From NCBI GenBank assembly GCA_020466095.1, contig CM035806.1, positions 136,776,763-136,840,762 of the forward strand: 64,000 nucleotides of DNA, read 5' to 3'. Below, piece after piece: positions 34,601 through 44,400 of this stretch. Source of the stretch: Chlorops oryzae (taxonomy: Eukaryota; Arthropoda; Insecta; Diptera; Chloropidae). Each line of letters opens with the position of its first letter. The first letter of the stretch is position 1. The translations under genes were made by a program, and so were the position numbers. The notes beneath the pieces were generated by a model. It was given only the letters and a program-made list of their open reading frames with translations, had not been told where the DNA came from and ran no database searches.

Positions 34601-35062
34601 AACACAATTGCCCAAAGCCCATGGAATCTAAAAAGGCGTCATGTACAAGTAAACCGAATTGCAATACGAATTCAACAGAAAATTCGAATATTAAAACTTG
34701 CGGAGGTGACAATTCAAACAATCAGAGATCCCCGCCAAGCGGTGTGCCACGTAAGACTTCTTGTTATTCTTTCGATTTAAGTAATTGCTCATTACCTTCT
34801 TACAGCACCACCAAAAAAAATGGCCAATACTTATCGCAACTTGTCCGCGGCTGTAATATTATTGGTAATATCCCTCTGCAGCTACACATTTAAAAACATA
34901 GAACATAAGCCGCGTCTTGAATTTGTGCCCTACGAGTACTTATATCGCCGAAATAAGCGATTCCCCTGGGGTGATGGCAACAGGTCGTTTTTTCATAACC
35001 CTGAAGTAAACGCACTTCCAGACGGTTACGAAGAGAACCACGAGGAAGAATGCGATGACTAG
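31647..35062 (+). CDS. COX6A: Repeat-bearing protein fused to a cytochrome c oxidase subunit 6A domain (frame broken as given)
   Basis: The frame opens at 31647 with a basic, mitochondrial-presequence-like start (MVMAVISHFRQN...), followed by a Lys/Ser-rich region with a CKKCGKPKPP patch. It then enters about 33 repeats of STCGGASKPPTT (32840-34040) and a Lys/Ser/Thr-rich tail. A 55-bp intron (34751-34805, GTAAGA..TTACAG) joins ..GVP to PPPKKM in phase. The last exon has a hydrophobic segment (AAVILLVISLCSYTF) and then LEFVPYEYL, KRFPWGDGN, FFHNPEVNALPDGYE, the hallmark of COX6A, an inner-membrane subunit of complex IV. A TAA at 32805-32807 interrupts the frame, and indels in the repeats shift it 0 to 1. 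The two ends remain well conserved. It could be a real gene with assembly errors, or a decaying one. AATAAA at 35110. Confidence 0.75.
32840..34040 (+). repeat. 36-bp coding minisatellite, about 33 units
   Basis: Each unit reads ACCTCTACCTGTGGTGGC, GCTTCAAAACCACCTACA or a close variant. Units with CCGCCTACAAC are nearly always followed by one starting TTCAACCTG, so the array grew by copying blocks of several units. Units near 33060, 33130-33190, 33445, 33580, 33650 and 33720-33775 have lengths not divisible by three. Confidence 0.95.
34751..34805 (+). other. Intron joining the repeat-rich exon to the COX6A exon
   Basis: Donor CCAC|GTAAGACT and acceptor TTACAG|CACC; phase 1, leaving GVP-PPPKKMANTY in frame. 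Reading through instead gives a stop at 34893 before the COX6A core. Confidence 0.8.
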
Positions 35063-35442
35063 CATGCCAAAAAGCTTACAAATGGAAGAGTCTGTTCACA
35101 TAAAATCGTAATAAATTAAAGTTTTTTGAAATTACTGAACCAAGTTAAGAATTTAACTTTTTGATATTTTGGAAACTCCATATTTGATCTTCTTAAATTC
35201 ACAATGTTTGTGTGAATTGTTCAACAGACACGCGAACAAACAAGCTATGATTCAAATTGTGGTTATAAACAGAAATTTATTTAATAATATCAAAAGTAGA
35301 AAAGATTTTAGGTCCTATCATGAAGGTTTTACGTTAACTATTTCGCTTCTTTCAATATATACTTTGAAAAAAGTGTAATAATCCACGTAAAATCACATAA
35401 TAGGGCACTTTATTTACATTTAGGAGGAGGTCGGTGAAAGGA
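35063..35442. other. Shared 3' intergenic region of two convergent genes
   Basis: Holds the plus-strand AATAAA at 35110 (fusion gene) and the minus-strand AATAAA at 35409-35414 (CFAP52). Nothing else is seen. Confidence 0.6.
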
Positions 35443-38400
35443 TCAACACTTCTTAATCTCCGGAATAAAATCGCATTCGTTTTTGACAGGTGTGATCTTA
35501 ACCGCTGGACATTCAACACAGCAAAGACTGCCAGCTTTCGTGCTAGCAATAAGGCCATTGATGTTCTCTTTTTTAATAACTGCGCTTGAACGGGAAGTTT
35601 CCATTCGAGATTTTGAACTTATCTTCTCAACTTCACCTGTTTTCTTTGCGACCGTTCCCCAGTACTCCTAGCGTTATTCAAATGTAGTAGTTGAAATCAT
35701 CGGCGGAAAATTTGTATAGTTTTACCTTTGGAATATCCCATACAATTACGGAACCATCGTTGCCGCCGGTAACAAAGAATTTTCCACATGGGCTGTATGT
35801 AATACTTATGACGGGGGAAGCGTGCTCTGAACCCACTGCAAGTTCAGCAGCCGAAGTGTAATCCCATAGCTAAGAGAAAAAAATGTAATTTTAAATGGTA
35901 TATGTCCAAAAAGTACTCGCTCGCGTCACGAATCTTTTGCCGGGAAAAATTTAACGCGAGGAATTTAAAAAACGTCTTAGCCCCTTACTCACTTTTACTA
36001 GTTGATCGTTTCCAGCCGATATAAAGTATTCTCCAGTTGGATTGACATCAATGGAGTTTATGGATGACTTTTTTGATCCCTCAAACTCTCGTATCAAATT
36101 GCCATTAAAGGTCATCCAGTAACTGATGCGTCCATCAGATCCACAGGTTATCAGTTGCATGCCAGACTTATAATACATTCCTTTCATAAATTGCGTGTTG
36201 GAGAAAATGACTTGTTTGCGTGTTAACCGGCTAAAATACAAATACAAAATCAGCTTCAGGAGCGAATAGATGAATCGGTCCAACGATATTTTGATAAATG
36301 TAAGAAACTCGCCGTGCAAATAAGCATTGCAGATATCCTTCTAGCATCACGCAATATAAATTCGCTGATTTAAGACTCTCTGATTCCGTTTTTCCAAAGC
36401 CAAGATGTAAACAGGAGCAGAATTTTTAAGTAGATGGGGGAAACTTGATACAAATACATAAATCATTTGGACTGAGACCCCTACAGAAAATTGAAGCAGT
36501 TCAGAAGTACTCTTCGACTACACCACAAATCAACAGTACTACTAGCTCATAATTTTGGGCCAATGCATTGAACTGTCAACTTTAAAACAGACGTGTCCAT
36601 CGAAAATCGAGACTCGCGTTTGAACTAGTGCAAAAGAGACAACGGGGCCAATTAAGTATATTTGATATACTACGATAATAGAAAGTCGAGCGGTCTGTGC
36701 TGTCGTAGCTCAGTGCGCTCCTAACATTCCGAACGGTCCGAGTTCGGATATCCGCGGGACATTTTCTACTGGGATTGTTTGAGCAAAACTGAACTGCATA
36801 CGCCTCGTTTACAATACCACTACATAGTTAGTCTCTACTGTCTGTGTCTCTACTCGTCTATGAGTTCGTTTTCCTAGACCCGAGGACCACTCGCTGGGGC
36901 CCCAATTTACTCCAATCTTCCTACAGGGTAGATCCAGAATATTAACAAAACATTCGTTTTATGTTGTGAAACAAATTGCAAATAAATTATTTCTGCATCC
37001 GTTTACGTTTTATGTAACAAATCCCTCAATCTAAACAACAGAAACAAACATAGGTGTTTATACTATCTCCATTTATGCTTGTCTTTTTATGTTTCTTTTA
37101 CTTGCGAGAGCAACGAACTTTAGCACATAACATATCGAAAGCATTCACTACATTGACTTGATCTGCAGTGAGAACAAAGCAATGTGGTGTTGTGCTAAAA
37201 GAAATGGCAGGATCTGGCAAGGGTTTTTAAAAGATATTAAGATGATTATCGGAAGGAGTATTTAGAAGAATCGGAAAGGGTTAAGATATATGGTTGATGC
37301 ATACACCAACATCTATACACCAAATCCATACACCCCACAATTGCGGTGTCCTATCTATGTAATTTAAATCCGCCAGACACAGCTCTGAATTTGAAAGTGG
37401 ACCTACCCTACATCCCAAATGACGCAAGATCCATCACTGCTTGCCGATATAACTTCAGTATTGTCGCCATTAAAGTCCAGTGATGTTATCGGCCCAGAGT
37501 GATCTTTAACGATACCGATTAAGCTCTGACAGAGTGCTTCAATTTTCCAGAAACGCACTTGCCCTTCAATGCCACCTGTTACGAGAAGACGTCCAGTGTT
37601 TGAAATTGTCAGAGCACTACAACCTGTAATTATACGTAATTTTTTTTTTTAGTTTTTTTTTTATTTAGGTGAACTAATCATCATTTATTCGCACGGTTTA
37701 ATACTACATACCCTTGTTGTGTGCATTGGGTATTGCAAAAATAAGTCTGCCTGTAATTGGTGTGAATGCTCGTATGATACCATCGTTCCAAACCGAAAGA
37801 ATACTGCTTCCATCGTGTGCGAAACATACAGCTGTGCAATCGAAATTATAAACCATAATCCGCAAGAGTTCCTGAAGACGCTTAACTCCCCAAATACGAA
37901 TCGATTCATAACCGGCAGTGGCAAAAACGGTCGGCAAATTCCTGCAAGTAATCCAGCATGTTGTACTATGCAATTTATTTGGAGGATTTGCATTGAAAAA
38001 ACATACTTGGGAAACTTAATGTCCCGAACAGCTTTCATATGACAAGTCTTGAGCAGTTTGTAGACAAAAGTTTTTATATTAACCGAATAAATTTCGTTGG
38101 AATTGGTACAGGCATAATACTCTAAGGCACTTATCCTAACAAGAGACGTAATCGAGCCATTAAGTTTACAGCTTCGAACCTGCAGGACAATTCATGTTAG
38201 AGGCATGGTAAAGGGGCCACAAGCCTACCTCTTACCGTGCGAATAGCGGCCACGTTGGACTGGGATATTCTTTGAAGGTATTAGCATTCACGTCCTTACG
38301 TTCCTCGATTAGTTCTAATGTACCGTCACCCGCGCCGATCAACAATAAACCATCGTCGATGATAACAAGATTGCGAACACCATTAACGTAACGATTGCAA

Positions 38401-41400
38401 TCCTTTCCGAAAGGCTTCCGCGGGTTATGCGTGCCATATGCCCCCTTCAATGATGCTACATACCCCACTTTACTAACGTTTCTTAGGTCACAGCAGTTAA
38501 GGACTACCTTCACAATGTCACCTGTCATAGTGCCCAAGTAAATGTACGCATCATTTCGGTCGACGCTTACAGTTGTATAGCGCCGCTGATGTTTGCCAAC
38601 GTGGACATCATGAACATGGAGTTTCTTTAAATCCCGCTCGATACTCCACATACGAAGGTGTCCTATATATATATCATTAAGACCGGAGTCTGTTGGCATT
38701 GAATCAAAATTCGTTTACAATATACTTACGATCTCCAGCAACCAAAAAAAATGATGAGTTGTGATTGAGTGGACAAATGGATAAAGGATATCCAGATATA
38801 CCGGACCCAGCGACAGCACGACATATCGGCAAACTGGAAAAATAACTGAATTTAAACAAAAATGCGAAACTTATAAAGCTTCAACTTGCTTTGTTTCCAT
38901 ATCAAAGACAATCACAGATCCATCGTCCTGGCCACCGATCGAGAACACATATCTCTCCTCTGCTGAGAAGCAAAGGCTCTGTACGCGAACCTAAGGAGAG
39001 CGAGATTTTTTTTTTGTCAGTTAAGGAGTCCAAGAGTGGATTTTTTCAGTTACTCGAGCGTGTCAGAAAATCATATGAGGAGAAACCTTGCACCCTGTAA
39101 TACGCCCCTACCATATATGAAAGCTAATCGGGGCTGTTATGGAAACCGACAACTGTCAGAATTAGATTTGAAATCGACACATTTTTCGTTTTGGGGTTAT
39201 AGAATCAGACTTTCAGTTTTGAAACTGTTTTCATTTTCGAAATCAGGTTTGCATTGTTTTTAGGTGTTACAGAAACAGATTTATTGATTTTATTGTCTAA
39301 TTTAAACCGAGCAGCTTTTAGTTGACAGAATTGGTCGGCAGATTGTGTGAGGACTTTTTCCCGGTTGGTTTTTTTTAGTAGAAATAAAAGTAAATACTTT
39401 ATTTGAATATATTTTCTTAATTTGTTTATTTTTGGTATTTTATGTTTTTGACTAAAGGGAACGCATAAAAATGCGACTCTGGCTTCTATACTATTTGAGG
39501 TCATGGAAAACCACCAGGGCATGGGCAAGGGGTTTACTTAGCGGGACAAACCGCTTGTGGACTTGTTATGGCAGCAACTCGTGGTGTCGTTGAATTCTGC
39601 AAACCCACCCACAAAAGACGTAATCATCCACCCGATTGTCTGGCTCATTTCTTTTTGCAAGATTCGCAACAGTTTGGCTGCCACAAATAAAGGTGGCGCA
39701 CTTAGGACGCATATCGGTTCGTTGTGATACCACGGAGATGGGAAATCAAAGAAAAAAATTAAAAAATAAAAAAATAACGAATTGGCAGTTGAACCCAGCG
39801 CTTCTCGCATTGAAACTTGACATCTCAGCCAACTAAGCCACGGGGGCCGTCAAGATTGACCTAGTTTTTAACACATATTGTAGTTTTTGTTTTAATTCTT
39901 TATAGCATTTTCAAGTGTCAGGTTTTCCTGTCTTCGAAAACCGATTTTGCTATCTTCGAAAAAAGCAAAACTGTGCCTATTTCATAACACCATTTGAAAC
40001 AGATATTGATTTCAATTCTGATTCTGATTCAATTCTGTGTCGGTTTCCATAACAGCCCCGAATAACACAGGTTAAGAACGGTTTTGTCGCCGTAATTTCG
40101 TTAAGAATTTTGGATAAGGCTGGTATTGATAACATAAAGAAAATTTTTTGTAGTTTTGTCTTGGGTCTGGTTTTGGAGCAATTATCAATTTTGTGTAAAT
40201 TCTTCAGTGATTTAACTTTTGCGGAAAAAAACATATATTAACGCTTTAATAACTTATTTTGGTTGATATCGAAACAAAGCTAATATCACCGTCTATCAAA
40301 TGACACTTTTTCAAGAACATAGAGCTTGTGGATTTGGAGGTATGGGAGTCGCAATAATAGAAAATGGGAAATTTTTCTTCTTCTATTTTTTATGGCATGA
40401 AAGATTCTATCGAATTGAAAATGTTGAGGTAGGGCGGGTGACCGGTTTTGGCCATCTTAAGAGTTCTGTCCACTTTGAAGTCTTCATAATTTAAAGTACC
40501 GGCCGCTAATGTCACGATTTTTATGAAATCTTCATTTTTCATATGGCCCGTAACTTTCCTAAATCTATTGTTTTCCTTTGATTTCATATAAAAAATTTTA
40601 ACTTTCGCGCGCCAAAAAGTTATCAAGGAGCACTCAGATACAGTAAGGGTGCATATCGATAGCTTCGGATAGAAAGGGCGTAACTCATTATTTTGCTACT
40701 TTACAGGAGAAGGAAAAAACTTCATAAAATCGCAAAGGTTAGATATTTAAAAAAAGTTTAAACGCAAAGTCAATTAAATACTACGCACGAAATTTGTTTT
40801 AGGCTTGAATTTTTATTTTTTCTGTGTTTCGAGCAGTTTTCTGAGTTAGGGCTTTTTGATATCAATTTTCGTTCAAAACACGTGAGTTAGGTCTTTGTAC
40901 GCAAAGTTTAAAATATAATTAAAATTATAAGATGCGATCCAGCACTATACTATAACCAATAATATCGGTTAGTGGTTTCTATTGATAAAATTAATTCAAA
41001 ACAAATATTTTTTGAACACATTATTCACTGTTTTCACGTTCGTGTCTTGAGTCTTTGCATGCATACAGACCAAGAGAGACATGCAAAGACTTAAGAAAGG
41101 AACGTGAAAACAGTGAATAATGTGTTCAAAAAATATTTGTTTTGAATTAATTTTATGAATAGAAACCACTAACCGATTTTAATGGTTATAGTCTCAAAAA
41201 CTCGTCATAGATTGAGGTTTGATGCATTTGAGTAGAAAATTTATGTTTTTTCTACTAGGGTCATTATTTGGCCAGTTAGGGGATGGAACCCAAAATTCAG
41301 TTTTAAAAAAAATAATAATTATAACTTATTATTAAAACATACCAAAAACGAATCCAATATTCTTCATATTAGGCTCGTTTAAAAGGTACTTGTGTAAATT

Positions 41401-44400
41401 TTTCGAATATACATACTGAACATGCTCGTTCTTGTTCCTACGGCATCTATATTATAGATTGAAGTTCGTGAGGCATTTTTCTTTAATTTAAGCCTATTTT
41501 TGTATTGGGACCCCCTAAGGAGGGGAGATAGAGGGTAGGTATGTTTAAAGAAAATACTTGGGGTAAAAAAATAATGGGGGTCGGTCATATATATCAGCCC
41601 CCTAGGAGGGGTTTGACTGTAGTGACAGGCATTTTGTCTGAAATTGTAATAAAATTAAGGTAATTTTGTATGGGTGACCCCCTAAGGAGGGAGATAGGAG
41701 GTCAGTATGTTGGGAAAAAATGTTAATGAGACAAAGTTAATGGGGGTCGGTCAAACATTTGACTCCTCTAGGGGCACTCTGGGGCTAGTTAGGACAGTGG
41801 GGGAGAATTCATAAAAAAATTACTTTTGTATTGGAGCCCCCTTAAGGAGTGGAGATAGGGGGAAGGTATTTTTGGATAAATTGTTGGGAATAAAAAAATA
41901 ATGGTAGTTGGTCCTACATTTGACCCCTCTAGGAGCTACTCTGCTTACAGTAACATCAAAAATTTGGAAAAAAAAATCAAAAATTAAATTTTTCAAATGA
42001 CTTGATGCGTGACATTTTTTTTACAAAATAACCTTAAAATTAGTATTTTATGAAGTCTTTAATAAAAGTTCATCGTACTATGATACAGGAAAAGAGTTTC
42101 AAAAAAAGTCATCACCCTAATGCACATGCACAGTTATGAATGTTAATTTATAGGTCTCGCCATCACTGGCGTAGTTGAACGTCTTTTTGTGAGTTAGGGC
42201 TTTTTTCTTTCGCAAAATTGTTCGCTATGAGTTAGGGCTTTTTTAAAAGTAACTATAACTTCGGTATTTTCAATCAAAGGTCGTCAATTTTTTTGGAGGG
42301 GGTGTATTTGAGAGTCGACCATCAGAAAATGCAAAAATCTCGTTTTAAGAAAAAAATGAGTTACGCCCTTTCTATCCGAAGCTATCGATATGGAATTGTT
42401 TCGTTTTATTTTACTTCACTTTATCAAAAAAAAAAAAAAAATTCATATTGGCTTGGGAAGTTTTAAATTTGAGATTTTTGATATTTGAGGCTTTACTAGA
42501 TCTATGTTTTTGGGTCAGTTATTGCTGTAGGTATTTTTTTCATATCTGATGCTTAAACTTTGTTATGGGAAGGAAAATTTAAATATTAAACGGTTTCCGA
42601 AATATATCCATTATTAAAAGCGAAACAGGTTCAACTTAATTCTCCTCCACACTTTTCGAGATAGATTTCAAATTTACATCTAGCCTATTTAGCCTCTTAT
42701 GCCTCAAATTTTGTTTTCTTTTAAATAAAAGCTTTGTAACATAAAATATGTACTACTGCATATATATACATATGGGCAATTCCACGAGAAACTGTCCCAC
42801 TAGTGACACCCGTGACAGCCATTCTGACCACAAAATGTGTATTTTCAGGGCGTAACGATTGTTAAACGTTTTAAAAATTATAGATCTTTGGGAATCACGT
42901 CCTTTTTTATTTAATTATGAACTAAAACCTAAAAAATGAGTTACGGGTGGGACCGCATTCATGGAATGGCCCATATGTATAAAAAAGCAGCATATGTATT
43001 TCTGTTACATAATTAATTTCGACCTAATAATGGGACCCTTTCTGAGACAGGTGTCGTTGGGAACCGTCGGTTCTATTGAAACAGGTTTTACTGTACTTTG
43101 ATGTACCCAAAATTTTGATAACAGAATGTGTTAGATAACGGGTCAATGTGGCAAGAAACCGTTCAATACTTAGAAATCCTCCGCTACAAACGGAACTTTA
43201 GATATTAGATTCTGAATTAATATTCAAAAGCCATTAGGGTGACCAAATTGCCTTCGGTTAAATAAAGGACACCTTAAAGCGAAAACAAAAACTCCCCCTC
43301 CCCCTTCGACAAATGTTTTCCATATGCAATGAAAACACTTTTCCACATGTTCTTTTAGGGCGTAGTATTTACTTCAAATAGTCAAACACTACCTAAAAAA
43401 AAACTTCGAAATACGGAGAAAAAGTAAATGTCTATATATTTTTTTTTACTTTTCGAGAAATTAATTTTAGTTGTTTTTATTATCTTCTTAATATAAATAA
43501 ATTCTTGTTGCATTAAAAATTTAGAAATACTATGAGCTTTTCATTGTTGCACTACGAAAGCTAAGTTCATAGTGGCAAATCGCGCGCACACAGGTGAGTA
43601 AAAATTTTAAATTAGCATAGCTTCGTCAAAATAAAAGGTAAATGAACGTTGTTTTTTATTTGCTAAGAATTGATTGGACTTTAAATCAGCATTCTCAGAT
43701 TTTACATTTAAAACAAACAAACCCGCCTAGCGGGTCCAGAACAACGATTTTAAGCCCCCTTCTGTACACCCCAAAATAAAGCTCAATTCATTATCTTTCG
43801 ACCTGATTACATTTCACAATAAAATTTTACACGTAGGCATCCATTTGAGGTATAAATTACAACCAGAGCTGTAAAAGAATTCAATCATTTGAGGCTTAAG
43901 TCACTTTCAATCCCAGCTAAAAATTTCAAATTTTGATTGAATTCATTTCTACGACAATCGAATTATGAATGAAAACTTTGAATTCATCATTCAGCTGTCA
44001 AAAATGACTTATGAATTCAATTTTATAATTCCTTTTTTTAAAGCTCCGAGTTAACTCATTTTGATTTTAGCATAGAATTTTTAAGTCATTTTCCAGCCTA
44101 AATCACAATTTCTAAAACAACCTATGCCCGCATTTGAAAAATCCTAATTGTATTTTTGAAATCTGGGAGTTCTTTTCTTTCCCTTAGCAAAGGAACAGGA
44201 ATTCGCAAAATGCGTCAACTATATCCCCTCTATTGGAATAAATAAAATATCCATTAAAATTCGGAGAAATTTTTTTGCCAATAGCCAAATATTTGAAAAA
44301 CTACCGAAAATTTTTCAAAGCAAAAGGGGATTCTCAAAATTCGTAAGGCTGGAAAATGTTTTCAAATTGATTTGATTTAAAAATTTTAAGCTAAAATCAA

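Larger units (their letters stand above)
40651..42392. mobile_element. 1.74-kb TIR element with internal hairpin and tandem repeats
   Basis: CATATCGATAGCTTCGGATA at the left and TATCCGAAGCTATCGATATG at the right are perfect inverses that extend to ~37 bp (AGAAAGGGCGTAACTCAT). Inside are the 113-bp-arm hairpin at 40949-41192, a ~180-bp tandem repeat (41490-41945), and several GAGTTAGGGCTTTTT words. No transposase frame. Confidence 0.85.

Noticed and set aside
33720..34721. 333-codon open frame on the minus strand with Phe/Asp/Gly/Val-rich text
   Set aside because: It is the antisense of the repeat array and Lys/Ser-rich tail of the fusion gene. Its composition is explained by that repeat, and the plus strand has the splice site and the COX6A domain.
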